Shown: piece after piece, positions 1-8,192 of the stretch
How positions within the stretch are numbered: position 1 is the first letter of the stretch
Layout of the letters: the number at the start of each line of letters is the position of its first letter
Assembly (NCBI GenBank): GCA_026400435.1
Contig: JAPLOZ010000077.1
Coordinates: 1-52,972 of the forward strand
Length of the DNA: 52,972 nucleotides
Source: Hyphomicrobiales bacterium
Lineage (GTDB): Bacteria; Pseudomonadota; Alphaproteobacteria; Rhizobiales; Rhizobiaceae
Reading direction: 5' to 3'
Program-made: the position numbers and the translations under genes
The notes under the pieces: model-generated
Databases searched by the model: none
What the model was told of the DNA's origin: nothing
Seen by the model: only the letters and a program-made list of their open reading frames with translations

Positions 1-23
1 TTGCCTGCAGGATCAATGCTCAT
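1..23 (-). CDS. Start of the gene downstream of fabF (possibly mltG), cut by the window edge
   Basis: A minus-strand ATG at 23 begins a reading frame M-S-I-D-P-A-G that runs off the window. It is preceded by an AGGCGA ribosome-binding-like sequence at suitable spacing and lies 93 nt after the fabF stop. In rhizobia the gene after fabF is usually the endolytic transglycosylase mltG, which is why I suggest it. Seven codons cannot prove identity. Confidence 0.3.
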
Positions 24-116
24 GTCGCCTAAACACTGCCTGACGGTTCGGTGTTCGCGGCAAACACAGGCGAGCCTAAGCGCGAATATGGCAAAAATCG
101 CGGCGAAGCGGCACGC

Positions 117-1379
117 TCAGCCATTGTAGCGCTGGAAGATGACCGAGGCGTTGGTGCCGCCGAACCCGAACGAATTGGAAAGCGCCACGTCGATCTGGCG
201 CTGCCGCGGCTTGTGCGGCACGAGGTCGATCGCGGTCTCGCGCTCCGGATTGTCGAGGTTGATGGTCGGGGGCGCCACGTTGTCGCGGATCGCAAGCAGG
301 CAGAAAATCGCCTCGGCGGCGCCGGCAGCACCCAGCAGATGGCCGATCGACGACTTGGTCGAGGACATGGAGATATTTGAAGCCGCGTTGCCGACAAGGC
401 GCTCGACCGCGCCAAGCTCGATCGTGTCGGCCATGGTCGATGTGCCGTGGGCGTTGATGTAGTCAATGTCGGCGGGCTGGAGATTGGCCCGCTTCAGCGC
501 GGCCGTCATGCAGCGGAACGCGCCGTCGCCATCCTCGGCGGGCGCCGTGATATGGTAGGCATCGCCGGTCAGGCCGTAGCCGGTGACCTCGCCGTAAATC
601 CTGGCGCCGCGCGCCTTGGCATGCTCGAGCTCCTCAAGCACCACGACGCCTGCGCCCTCACCCAGCACGAAGCCGTCGCGGTCGCGGTCGTACGGACGCG
701 AGGCCTTCTCCGGCGTGTCGTTGCGATCCGTCGAAAGCGCGCGGCAGGCGGCAAAACCGGCAACGCCGAGCGGCGTGATCGGCGCTTCGGTGCCGCCGGC
801 GACCATAACGTCGGCGTCGCCGAAGATGATCAGACGGGCCGCGTCGCCGATGGCATGCGCGCCGGTCGAGCAGGCGGTGACGACCGCATGGTTCGGCCCC
901 TTGAGCCCGTGGCGGATCGAAACCTGTCCCGAGACAAGGTTGATGATGTTGGCGGGGATGAAGAATGGGCTGATGCGGCGCGGACCGCGTTCCTTCAGGA
1001 TGATGGCGTTGTCGGCAATACCCTCAAGGCCGCCGATGCCAGAACCGATCATGACGCCGGTGGCGCAGCGATCGGCTTCGGTCCTCGGCTCCCAGCCGGC
1101 ATCCTTCAGCGCCTCATCGGCGGCCGCGATCCCGTATAGGATGAAGTCGCCGATCTTGCGCAGTTCTTTAGGTTCGAGAAGCAATTCCGGGTTGAAGGTC
1201 CCGTTGCTGCCATCGCCGCGCGGCACCGAATGCGCGATCTTGGCAGCCATGTCGGTGACGTCGAACTTGGCGATGCGCGTACAGGCGCTACGGCCGGAAA
1301 GGAGCTCCTTCCAGCCGTGCTCCACGCCGACGCCCAGCGGCGAGACGAGACCCATGCCTGTGACGACGACACGCCGCAT
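117..1379 (-). CDS. fabF: Beta-ketoacyl-ACP synthase II
   Basis: FabF condenses malonyl-ACP with acyl-ACP in cytoplasmic type II fatty-acid elongation. The 420-residue protein has the normal family length and starts MRRVVVTGMGLVSPLG. The thiolase-fold catalytic triad is visible: the nucleophile Cys in VTACSTGAHA, one His in NAHGTSTMAD and the second in SIGHLLGAAGA. The C-terminal NSFGFGGTNAS glycine loop is also intact. It is the last of four fab genes read leftwards (fabD, fabG, acpP, fabF) and starts 38 nt after acpP, so it is probably co-transcribed with the carrier protein it uses. Assignment is secure. Confidence 0.97.
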   Translation of the reverse strand: MRRVVVTGMGLVSPLGVGVEHGWKELLSGRSACTRIAKFDVTDMAAKIAHSVPRGDGSNGTFNPELLLEPKELRKIGDFILYGIAAADEALKDAGWEPRTEADRCATGVMIGSGIGGLEGIADNAIILKERGPRRISPFFIPANIINLVSGQVSIRHGLKGPNHAVVTACSTGAHAIGDAARLIIFGDADVMVAGGTEAPITPLGVAGFAACRALSTDRNDTPEKASRPYDRDRDGFVLGEGAGVVVLEELEHAKARGARIYGEVTGYGLTGDAYHITAPAEDGDGAFRCMTAALKRANLQPADIDYINAHGTSTMADTIELGAVERLVGNAASNISMSSTKSSIGHLLGAAGAAEAIFCLLAIRDNVAPPTINLDNPERETAIDLVPHKPRQRQIDVALSNSFGFGGTNASVIFQRYNG

Positions 1380-1417
1380 TGCTGGTGCCCTTAAACTGCC
1401 CGAAACTGAAGAAAGCG

Positions 1418-1654
1418 TCAGGCAGATGCCTTGTCGATAAACTTCACGGCGTCGCCGACGGTAAGGATCGTCTCGGCCGCGTCGTCAGGAATCTCGACCC
1501 CGAACTCTTCCTCGAACGCCATGACGAGTTCGACCGTGTCGAGGCTGTCGGCGCCGAGATCATCGATGAAGCTCGCCTGTTCGGTAACCTTGTCGGCGTC
1601 GACGCCGAGGTGTTCGACAACGATCTTCTTGACGCGCTCTGCGGTGTCACTCAT
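1418..1654 (-). CDS. acpP: Acyl carrier protein
   Basis: A 78-residue acidic four-helix carrier protein. The phosphopantetheine attachment serine is in the [12 protein letters not shown] motif, and the sequence continues with the usual VMAFEEEFG helix. It carries the growing acyl chain for FabD, FabG and FabF encoded around it. A 201-nt gap separates it from upstream fabG. That gap holds a good promoter and a large inverted repeat, so acpP (with fabF) can probably be expressed independently of fabD-fabG. This is expected for a very abundant protein. Confidence 0.97.
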   Translation of the reverse strand: MSDTAERVKKIVVEHLGVDADKVTEQASFIDDLGADSLDTVELVMAFEEEFGVEIPDDAAETILTVGDAVKFIDKASA

Positions 1655-1721
1655 TTGGGCATCCTCGCCTTAATTGATGTCTGCCTTGGTTAGCCGCCGG
1701 AATGGCGCCAATCAAGTTCAA

Positions 1722-1775
1722 AAGATAGGTGCTTCGCAACCCGTCTGTCAGGGCCCAGGTTGCATGCGAAGCACC
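1722..1775 (-). promoter_or_regulatory. acpP promoter overlapped by a long inverted repeat
   Basis: On the minus strand a -35 CTGACA (1746-1751) and a -10 TATCTT (1722-1727) are separated by 18 bp and sit about 70 nt before the acpP ATG. Overlapping the spacer is an inverted repeat. Its arms are 1728-1741 (GGTGCTTCGCAACC) and 1758-1775. They pair over 14 bases with a 4-nt bulge around a 16-nt loop, and the outer 11 bases of each arm are perfectly complementary. The symmetry could be an operator controlling acpP or an RNA hairpin ending fabG transcripts. The U-tract after it is poor, which favours an operator, but this is inference. Confidence 0.55.
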
Positions 1776-1855
1776 GGGTTGGTGGCGCATTACACGAAAA
1801 ACCGGCGGCGTCCAAGGCTGAAATGGCCTGTGGACGAGTTGCCCCGGAGCGCCGG

Positions 1856-2593
1856 TCAGATCATCGCCATCCCGCCATTGACGTGAATGGTCTGGCCGGT
1901 GACGTATCCGGCCTCGTTGGAAGCCAGATAGGCGACGGCGGAGGCGACCTCGGCGCTGGTGCCCATCCGCCTGGTGGGAATGGCCGACATGATGGCATCC
2001 TTCTGCTTGTCGTTCAGCTTGTCGGTCATGGCCGATTCGATGAAACCGGGCGCCACGCAGTTGACGGTGATCGAGCGCGTCGCGATCTCCTGGGCCAGCG
2101 ACTTGGAAAAGCCGATCATGCCGGCCTTGGAGGCGCAATAGTTGGCCTGGCCGGGATTGCCGGTGACGCCGACGACCGAAGTAATGTTGATGACGCGGCC
2201 AAACCGGCGGCGCATCATGGGATGCGTCAGTTCGCGCGTCAGCCGGAACACGGCCGTCAGGTTGACCTCGAGCACGGCATCCCAGTCAGCGTCGGACATC
2301 CGCACGAACAGGCCGTCCTTGGTTATGCCGGCGTTGTTGACGAGGATATCGACGCCCTCAAGGTCGGCTTCGGCCTTCTGGCCGAGCGCCTTGACCTCCT
2401 CGCGGCTGGACAGGTTGGCCGGGAATATCTTGACCCGGTCGCCGAGTTTCGACGCCAGTTCCTCCAGCTTCCCCACGCGCGTGCCGTGCAGGCCGACAGT
2501 CGCACCCTGGGCGTGCAGCATGACGGCGATCGCCTCGCCAATGCCGCCGGAAGCGCCTGTCACGAGTGCCTTGCGGCCGGTCAGTTCGAACAT
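1856..2593 (-). CDS. fabG: 3-oxoacyl-ACP reductase
   Basis: FabG reduces 3-oxoacyl-ACP with NADPH in fatty-acid elongation. The start at 2593 (MFELTGRKALVTG) gives 245 residues, the classic length. The longer frame upstream runs into fabD. Visible motifs are the TGASGGIGEA cofactor loop, NNAGITKDGLF, the catalytic Ser in INITSVVG, and Tyr/Lys in NYCASKAGM. The C-terminus ends VNGGMAMI as in typical FabG. It follows fabD by 62 nt and precedes acpP, which distinguishes it from the three other SDR genes in the window. Confidence 0.96.
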   Translation of the reverse strand: MFELTGRKALVTGASGGIGEAIAVMLHAQGATVGLHGTRVGKLEELASKLGDRVKIFPANLSSREEVKALGQKAEADLEGVDILVNNAGITKDGLFVRMSDADWDAVLEVNLTAVFRLTRELTHPMMRRRFGRVINITSVVGVTGNPGQANYCASKAGMIGFSKSLAQEIATRSITVNCVAPGFIESAMTDKLNDKQKDAIMSAIPTRRMGTSAEVASAVAYLASNEAGYVTGQTIHVNGGMAMI

Positions 2594-2655
2594 CGTTTTG
2601 GTTCCCTTCCAACTTTTGGCAATTCTCCCGTGCGAAGGGAGATGCCCGAGAAACG

Positions 2656-3597
2656 TCAGGCCAAGGCGGCAAGCGCCGCGTCGACATCCGCCGGCGTGCC
2701 GATCGATGCCGTGGAGATGTCGCGGTTGATGCGCCGGGCGAGGCCGGAAAGCACCTTGCCCGCGCCGACCTCGTAGAGCGTGGTGACGCCGTTGGCGCCA
2801 AACCACTCGACCGTCTCGCGCCAGCGCACGCGACCGGTCACCTGTTCGACCAAACGCCTTGCGATCTCGTCGGGATCGGTGAGCGGTTGTACCGCGACGT
2901 TGGAGACAACCGGCACAGCGGGTGCATTCTTGACGACCCGCGCCAGCGCCTCGCGCATGGCGTCGGCCGCCGGCGTCATCAGCGCTGAATGGAAGGGAGC
3001 CGACACCTGCAGCATCAAGGCGCGCTTTGCCCCCATGGCGGTGCACAGTGCGGCGGCGCGCTCGACCGCCGCCTTCTCGCCCGATATCACGAGCTGGCCG
3101 CCGCCGTTGTCGTTAGCGATCTGGCAGACCGAGCCCGCCGCGGCTTCGCGGCAGGCTGCCGCAACGTCCGGTTCTTCCAGCCCGATGATCGCAGCCATCG
3201 CGCCGACGCCCGCAGGCACCGCCGCCTGCATGGCGTTGCCCCTGATGCGCAGCAGCCGCGCGGTGTCACCGATCGAAAACATGCCGGCCGCGGCAAGCGC
3301 GGAATATTCGCCGAGCGAGTGGCCGGCGACATGGGCGACCTCGTCCTTTAGGGAAAAGCCGCACGATTCCAGCGCGCGCATCGCCGCCATCGACACCGCC
3401 ATCAGCGCGGGCTGCGCATTGGCGGTCAGGGTCAGCGTCGCTTCCGGCCCCTCCCAAATGACCGTCGACAGCTTTTCGCCCAGCGCCTCGTCGACCTCGT
3501 CGAACACCCTGCGCGCTTCGGGGAAAGCCTCGGCAAGGTCCTTGCCCATGCCGACAGCCTGGCTGCCCTGCCCCGGAAAGGTAAATGCGATCGCCAT
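2656..3597 (-). CDS. fabD: Malonyl-CoA:ACP transacylase
   Basis: FabD loads malonyl groups from CoA onto ACP. The start at 3597 (MAIAFTFPGQGSQAVG) gives 313 residues, matching the family. The in-frame extension upstream lacks family similarity. The GHSLGEYSA nucleophile elbow with the active-site Ser is intact, as is the GQGSQ oxyanion region at the N-terminus. It is the first gene of the minus-strand fab cluster and lies divergent to the LtaS-like gene at 3777, so the 179-nt gap must hold both promoters. I could not pick a convincing one there. Confidence 0.95.
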   Translation of the reverse strand: MAIAFTFPGQGSQAVGMGKDLAEAFPEARRVFDEVDEALGEKLSTVIWEGPEATLTLTANAQPALMAVSMAAMRALESCGFSLKDEVAHVAGHSLGEYSALAAAGMFSIGDTARLLRIRGNAMQAAVPAGVGAMAAIIGLEEPDVAAACREAAAGSVCQIANDNGGGQLVISGEKAAVERAAALCTAMGAKRALMLQVSAPFHSALMTPAADAMREALARVVKNAPAVPVVSNVAVQPLTDPDEIARRLVEQVTGRVRWRETVEWFGANGVTTLYEVGAGKVLSGLARRINRDISTASIGTPADVDAALAALA

Positions 3598-3776
3598 TCT
3601 ATGAACCCGGTTCGGTTTCTTCGCGACTGCCTGTGAAACAAGCAGCTTGGTCAAGTCAAGGGCGTGCACGGCCGCCAGCGTGCCACCATGCCAGCAATCA
3701 GGCGTGAAAAACTTTGCGCCGGCTTCTCAATTCCGACACAAGGGCTGGCTTTGTGTGACGGAACCATGACAGTTGA

Positions 3777-5714
3777 ATGACGTTTTTTCTACCTGCCCGA
3801 GGACTTGAGTTGGCAAAACAGAGTGTTGCGATATCGCCAACGGACAAAGCCCCGAGGCAGAAGGGACAATCGCGCTGGCGGCGCGTGCTGGACTGTGCCG
3901 GCTCGATCGCGATCACGGTCGTGCTGGCTGCATCGCTGGTGTTCCTGATCGAGCTCATCGTCCGCGGCTCGTTGCAGCCGACGCTGGATTTCTTCCAACA
4001 GCCGTTCCGGCCCGGCTGGACAACGGTGATCCTCTTTTCGCTGCTTTTGATTGGCTTCGACGCCCTGTTCGGACGCCGGCACAACGGCATCCTGTTCGTC
4101 GCCCCGGTCGCCTTGCTGCTGGCGGCGATCGGCCACCAGAAGTCCCACTATCTGGGCGATCCACTCTATCCGACCGATTTCCTCTATTCGCGGCAGATAT
4201 TCGAACTGACGCCCCTGCTGGTCCGCGAACGGCCGGTGACGGCCGCCATCATCGCCATCGGCGGTACGGCTGGCCTGTTTCTGCTGGCGGCGCTGTGGCG
4301 CCATTGGCGTCGGCGTTTCCCGCCGATCCGCTGGCGGATGCGCGGCGCCCGGCTGGCGATCGTTTTGCCAGCCCTTGCCTTCTTCGTATCGATCATGGAT
4401 TTCGCGACCTTCTCCTGGACCCGCGACCGCCTGCAGATCATCCCGATGATGTGGGACCAGAAGGAAAACTACGCCTCGAACGGCTTTGCCATCGCCTTTG
4501 CGCTCAATGTGCCGATGGCGAAGGTGCAGGCGCCGCCAAGCTACGAAGACAAGGTGCTGGACGAGATCCGTCCCGGCCCGACGGGCATCTCGATGCCGAA
4601 GGACAGGCCCGACATCATCGTGGTGATGAGCGAATCCTTCTGGGACCCGACGCTGCTTCCCAACACCACGATCACGCCCGACCCGATGCCGAATGTGCGG
4701 GCGGTGCGTTCGGGGTCGATGTTCTCGCCGGAATTCGGCGGCATGACCGCCAATGTCGAGTTCGAGGCGCTGACCGGATTCTCGAACGCTTTCCTGCCGT
4801 ATGGCAGCATCCCCTATCAGCAGTATGTGCGCGGCGCGGTGCCTTCGCTGGCCAGCTTCTTTCGCGCCGAAGGCTACGAGACGACGGCGATCCACCCTTT
4901 CGAGGGATGGTTCTGGAATCGCGAGCATGTCTACAGCGCCTTCGGCTTCGACCGCTTCCTGTCGATCGAAAAGCTGCCGCCGATGGCTTCTCGCGGGCCG
5001 CTGGTGTCCGACGACGCGCTGACCGACGAGATCATCAGGCGCTCCGATGCGACCGATCGCCCGTTCTTCACCTTCGCGGTCAGCCTGCAGGGTCATGGCC
5101 CATACGAGCCCAACCGCTATTCGGACCCGCATGTTAAGGTCGAGTCCTCGGCCAGCTACTGGACGCGGCAGTCGATCCGCTCCTATGCGGAAGGCATCGC
5201 GGACGCGGACCGCAACCTGAAGCGGCTGATGGACTGGGCGCAGAAGCGCGAGCGCCACACGGTGATCGTGTTCTTCGGCGACCATCTGCCGCCGCTGAAC
5301 CAGGGCTATACCGAAACGGGGTTCCTGAAGGAGCCGGTTCCCGACCGCCGCGAGCCGCCCGAGGCGCTGTCCACCCACCGCGAGACGCCGCTAGTCATCT
5401 GGTCCAACAGGACGGGCACGCTGCAGAATGTCGGCGCCATCAGCCCGGCGCTCATCCCGTTGAAGCTGTTCCAGACGGCCGGCATCGAGCATCCCTACTA
5501 TACCGGTTTCCTTGGACGCGTGGACGCCCGGTACGACGTCATCGAGCGGCATCTGCTGATGTCGCCGCGCGGCGCGAAGCCCGACTGGTCGAAGGAACAG
5601 CTGGTCGATCCGCTGATCAACGATTTCCGCCTGCTGCAGTACGACGCCCTGTTTGGCAAGCAGAGGACTGTGAAGCGCTTCTTCCCGAACCTGCCGAAAC
5701 CGGCGGGGGTCTAG
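3777..5714 (+). CDS. LtaS-like phosphoglycerol transferase/sulfatase-fold membrane enzyme
   Basis: A 645-residue inner-membrane protein. About five hydrophobic segments (residues ~40-215) are followed by a periplasmic alkaline-phosphatase-superfamily domain. The metal and catalytic residues of LtaS/OpgB enzymes are recognisable: Glu286 in VVMSESFWDP, the nucleophile Thr324 in GGMTANVEF, and Asp502-His503 in FFGDHLPPL. In Gram-negatives such enzymes usually move glycerophosphate from phosphatidylglycerol onto periplasmic glucans or other glycans. The substrate here is not readable. It is convergent with the next gene, with only 4 nt between stops. A TTG start about 10 codons further in is possible. 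Confidence 0.85.
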   Translation: MTFFLPARGLELAKQSVAISPTDKAPRQKGQSRWRRVLDCAGSIAITVVLAASLVFLIELIVRGSLQPTLDFFQQPFRPGWTTVILFSLLLIGFDALFGRRHNGILFVAPVALLLAAIGHQKSHYLGDPLYPTDFLYSRQIFELTPLLVRERPVTAAIIAIGGTAGLFLLAALWRHWRRRFPPIRWRMRGARLAIVLPALAFFVSIMDFATFSWTRDRLQIIPMMWDQKENYASNGFAIAFALNVPMAKVQAPPSYEDKVLDEIRPGPTGISMPKDRPDIIVVMSESFWDPTLLPNTTITPDPMPNVRAVRSGSMFSPEFGGMTANVEFEALTGFSNAFLPYGSIPYQQYVRGAVPSLASFFRAEGYETTAIHPFEGWFWNREHVYSAFGFDRFLSIEKLPPMASRGPLVSDDALTDEIIRRSDATDRPFFTFAVSLQGHGPYEPNRYSDPHVKVESSASYWTRQSIRSYAEGIADADRNLKRLMDWAQKRERHTVIVFFGDHLPPLNQGYTETGFLKEPVPDRREPPEALSTHRETPLVIWSNRTGTLQNVGAISPALIPLKLFQTAGIEHPYYTGFLGRVDARYDVIERHLLMSPRGAKPDWSKEQLVDPLINDFRLLQYDALFGKQRTVKRFFPNLPKPAGV

Positions 5715-5718
5715 CGCT

Positions 5719-6297
5719 TCAACCGATCGCGTAAGCCAGCCTGACGCGGCCGTCGGGCAGCGGCGCGGCGGTCATCAGCGTCAGGCTGCGGCGCTGCCTG
5801 CTCGTGCCGAACAGCGCGCTCCCCTCGCCCGCGGCGACGAGCGGATAGACGATGAGATGGAGCTCGTCGAGCAGACCGGCGTCGATCATGCCGGCCGCGG
5901 CGCGGGCGCCGCCAACCAGATAGATATCCTTGCCGGGCTTTCGTTTCAGTTCGGCGACGTCGCCCTCGCCGCGCAGGACCTTCGTGTCGGGCCAGAGCGT
6001 CGCGTCAAGCGTCGTCGACAGCACGTAGTGCGGCGTACGCGTTATGAAGTCCGCCCACTCGCGTTCGGCTTGCGTGGGTGGCGTACCGCTGATCCACGCC
6101 GGCTTCTCCGGTTCTGCCTGGATACCGCTCCAGTAGCGCTCGTAGCCGCCATACATGCCGGCGCCGAGCAGGCAGGCGCCGATCCTCGGCGTCAACCCAT
6201 AGTCCTCCGACCAAGCCTCGACCCAGTCGGCGACGCCATCCGGCCCCTCCACCTTGCCGTCGAGCGACATCTTCATTCCGGCAATGAGTTTGCGCAT
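5719..6297 (-). CDS. Dihydrofolate-reductase-fold (RibD C-terminal type) reductase
   Basis: A 192-residue protein beginning MRKLIAGMKMSLDGKVEGPDG, the typical start of stand-alone RibD-C/DHFR-like reductases such as YwjB and YyaP. The NADPH-binding part DIYLVGGARAAAGMIDAGLLDELHL is present, as is the usual C-terminal beta strand ending RLAYAIG. The real substrate is unknown; these proteins are not the housekeeping FolA. The start was chosen at 6297 because the upstream frame only shadows the neighbouring SRPBCC gene. It lies 74 nt after that gene on the same strand, so the two are likely co-transcribed, a pairing often seen with AHSA1-type genes. Confidence 0.88.
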   Translation of the reverse strand: MRKLIAGMKMSLDGKVEGPDGVADWVEAWSEDYGLTPRIGACLLGAGMYGGYERYWSGIQAEPEKPAWISGTPPTQAEREWADFITRTPHYVLSTTLDATLWPDTKVLRGEGDVAELKRKPGKDIYLVGGARAAAGMIDAGLLDELHLIVYPLVAAGEGSALFGTSRQRRSLTLMTAAPLPDGRVRLAYAIG

Positions 6298-6371
6298 ATC
6301 GAGATCCCTTCTTTTGCGAGCTTGGTCCCGCGCGCCCGGCCGGCAGCGGAGCAGGAAGACCGAAAGGACGG

Positions 6372-6851
6372 TCACATGGCTAGAGCCCGCTCGCTTTCGT
6401 TCATCGGCTCGCCGACATTGGGCTCGCCCCTGCCGGTCTCGATGAGCGACTTGAGGCTGCCGTTGATATAGGTGGTCCAGCCATCCGAGCAGACGTCGTA
6501 GCACTCGTAGTCGGGCACCAGCCCCGCATGCGTGAAGCGCACCTGGGTCTTGTCGCCCTTGCGGGAGATGTCGAACACCACCTCCGTGCCCTTCCATTCG
6601 GTCTTGTCGGCGGTGAAACTGAAGTGGTTGTTCAGGATGCGCCAGACGACCCGCTCGCCTGGAACCGACGCCTTGACTTTGACGGTGCAGCGGTGGACGT
6701 TGCGGAAGCGATAATTGAAGATGTCGCCGACTTTTTCGGTGCCTCCCTTGACGTCTTCGGACCACCATCCCCGGACATTGTTGATGGCTGAGAATGCCTG
6801 TTCAGGCGTCTGGTCGACCGTGAAGGCGGTCGTGAAGCTGCGTTCGTCCAT
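6372..6851 (-). CDS. SRPBCC (AHSA1-type) domain protein
   Basis: A 159-residue helix-grip-fold protein starting MDERSFTTAFTVDQTPEQAF. The WWSEDVKGG segment and the C-terminal WTTYINGSLKSLIETG helix are typical of the AHSA1/polyketide-cyclase-like family, which binds hydrophobic ligands and has no fixed function. A start 14 codons upstream (6893) is possible but lies inside a palindromic operator, so 6851 is preferred. Members of this family are usually co-encoded with an ArsR regulator. None is adjacent here, although its likely binding sites remain upstream. The DHFR-fold gene follows in the same direction. Confidence 0.87.
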   Translation of the reverse strand: MDERSFTTAFTVDQTPEQAFSAINNVRGWWSEDVKGGTEKVGDIFNYRFRNVHRCTVKVKASVPGERVVWRILNNHFSFTADKTEWKGTEVVFDISRKGDKTQVRFTHAGLVPDYECYDVCSDGWTTYINGSLKSLIETGRGEPNVGEPMNESERALAM

Positions 6852-6892
6852 GGAATTCACCCTGCTGGGTTGGTTGCGCGATGCGGCTGTCA

Positions 6893-6949
6893 TTAAACCA
6901 CATGGTTAAATATAGCCGCACAGCCAGATACCGTCAACCATTCGGTTGA
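6893..6949. promoter_or_regulatory. Two palindromic ArsR-type operators upstream of the SRPBCC gene
   Basis: Site 1 (6893-6910) is TTAAACCA-CA-TGGTTAAA, whose 8-base arms match at 7 positions. Site 2 (6934-6949) is TCAACC-ATTC-GGTTGA with perfect 6-base arms. Both share the AACC/GGTT core and their centres are 40 bp apart. They lie 42-98 bp upstream of the SRPBCC ATG, where a repressor would block its promoter. ArsR-family repressors paired with AHSA1 genes use sites of this kind, as far as I recall. The regulator itself must be encoded elsewhere. Confidence 0.6.
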
Positions 6950-6985
6950 ATTTCATTTCCCACCCGGGGAGCCCGGCTCCCGGGG

Positions 6986-7014
6986 TTGCCATCCATGCGC
7001 ATCCCCTATATAGC
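6986..7014 (+). promoter_or_regulatory. Candidate promoter of rpsF-rpsR
   Basis: A -35 TTGCCA (6986-6991) and a -10 TATAGC (7009-7014) are 17 bp apart, immediately after a GC-rich imperfect hairpin at 6963-6985. This would give a leader of roughly 200 nt before rpsF. The rest of 6852-7227 holds the two operators described separately and no gene I can support. Confidence 0.4.
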
Positions 7015-7142
7015 CCGCCGCAATCTGCCGGTCCTGCTGGGGGCTGAACGGAGGGTTGGTGGTTTCGGCCACCTTTATGAAGCGAAATGCGCTTCGGCCT
7101 CCCGTGTCTCCGCTCTCGACCGTCCTGAATGCGCCTTTCTCT

Positions 7143-7161
7143 CCCGCCGGACCCTGGCGGG
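7143..7161 (+). promoter_or_regulatory. Hairpin in the rpsF leader, possible S6:S18 autoregulatory element
   Basis: CCCGCC (7143-7148) and GGCGGG (7156-7161) form a perfect 6-bp stem with the loop GGACCCT, 66 nt before the rpsF ATG. Many bacteria fold the rpsF leader into a structure bound by the S6:S18 complex. The position fits, but I cannot show that the conserved CCG bulge is present, so this is tentative. Confidence 0.25.
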
Positions 7162-7227
7162 TAAGACAAGTTGCAGAGGCTTAGCCGCTGGACCGGACAG
7201 GGACGTGAAACGAAAGGCAAAGAACAA

Positions 7228-7716
7228 ATGGCACTTTACGAGCATGTGTTCCTCGCCCGGCAGGATCTGTCGCAGCAGCAGGTCGATGCACTTGTCGAAC
7301 AGTACAAGGGCGTCATCACCGCAGGCGGCGGCAGCGTTGGCCGTGTCGAGAACTGGGGACTGAAGTCCCTCACCTACCGGGTCAACAAGAACCGGAAGGC
7401 CTACTATACTCTGATGGACCTCACCTGCCCGCCGGACGCTCTCAAGGAGATGGAGCGCCAGATGGGCCTCTCCGAGGACGTGTTGCGCTTCATGACCGTC
7501 AAGGTCGAGGCACATGAGGAAGGCGTATCGGCGATGCTGCAGAAGCGCGAAGAGCGTTCCGAGCGCGGCGGTTTCGGCGACCGCGACCGCGGACCGCGCT
7601 CGTTCGGCGACCGCGACCGGGGAGACCGGGGCGACCGTGGACCGCGCTCGTTTGGCGATCGCGACGACCGTCCGCCGCGCCGTCCGCGCGAAGCTGTTGA
7701 AGGAGCTGCAGAATAA
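7228..7716 (+). CDS. rpsF: 30S ribosomal protein S6
   Basis: S6 pairs with S18 on the platform of the 30S subunit. The protein starts [15 protein letters not shown] and has the core strands [14 protein letters not shown] and the [14 protein letters not shown] region. At 162 residues it is longer than the ~100-residue core. The extra 50 residues form a low-complexity Arg/Asp/Gly tail with repeated GPRSFGDRD units, made by imperfect tandem DNA repeats at about 7571-7670. Such RGD-rich tails occur in other alphaproteobacterial S6 proteins. The stop codon overlaps the rpsR start by one base (TAATG). Confidence 0.96.
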   Translation: MALYEHVFLARQDLSQQQVDALVEQYKGVITAGGGSVGRVENWGLKSLTYRVNKNRKAYYTLMDLTCPPDALKEMERQMGLSEDVLRFMTVKVEAHEEGVSAMLQKREERSERGGFGDRDRGPRSFGDRDRGDRGDRGPRSFGDRDDRPPRRPREAVEGAAE

Positions 7717-7964
7717 TGGTCGACATCAACCAGATCCCGACGCGGCGCCCGTTTCACCGTCGCCGCAAGACCTGCCCCTTCTCCGGCGCCAACGCTCCGA
7801 AGATCGACTACAAGGACGTGCGTCTGCTGCAGCGCTACATTTCCGAGCGCGGCAAGATCGTACCGTCGCGCATCACGGCGGTAAGCCAGAAGAAGCAGCG
7901 CGAACTCGCCAAGGCGATCAAGCGCGCCCGCTTCCTGGCGCTGCTGCCCTACGTCGTGCGGTAA
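7716..7964 (+). CDS. rpsR: 30S ribosomal protein S18
   Basis: An 82-residue basic protein with the full S18 signature: RRKTCPFSG near the N-terminus, then [19 protein letters not shown], and [13 protein letters not shown] at the C-terminus. It binds the 30S platform next to S6. Its start overlaps the rpsF stop, implying translational coupling. Most rhizobial genomes have a DUF2232 membrane-protein gene between rpsR and rplI. Here the 228-nt gap contains only a palindromic repeat. Confidence 0.97.
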   Translation: MVDINQIPTRRPFHRRRKTCPFSGANAPKIDYKDVRLLQRYISERGKIVPSRITAVSQKKQRELAKAIKRARFLALLPYVVR

Positions 7965-8040
7965 CAACCATCCAGCCGGGCGGCTCGCTGCCCGGCACCC
8001 CGCTTCGGGAGCGGACGATTTCTCGAGTTGGGCTCTGTTG

Positions 8041-8085
8041 CCCATGATCGCAGCCGAAAAGTCTGCAACTTTTCGGGGTCATGGG
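8041..8085. repeat. Rhizobial-type intergenic palindromic repeat (REP-like)
   Basis: A nested palindrome. The outer arms CCCATGA (8041-8047) and TCATGGG (8079-8085) are perfect. The inner arms CCGAAAAG (8054-8061) and CTTTTCGG (8069-8076) surround TCTGCAA. The pattern of CATGATC outer arms around CCGAAAAG/CTTTTCGG matches the abundant extragenic palindromes I know from Mesorhizobium and relatives. It lies in the rpsR-rplI gap and may fold in the transcript. Confidence 0.7.
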
Positions 8086-8192
8086 CCGCCCTAACTGCCT
8101 GGACGGGCAGGACAGCGAACGGCGCCAATGCGCATCGGCTTCCTGACCTCGTCTTTTGATTCAAGCCCCTAGGGGATCGAAAGGACAGAACC

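Noticed and set aside
6906..7220. 104-codon minus-strand frame before rpsF
   Set aside because: It overlaps the operators and the rpsF promoter/leader and has no family features.
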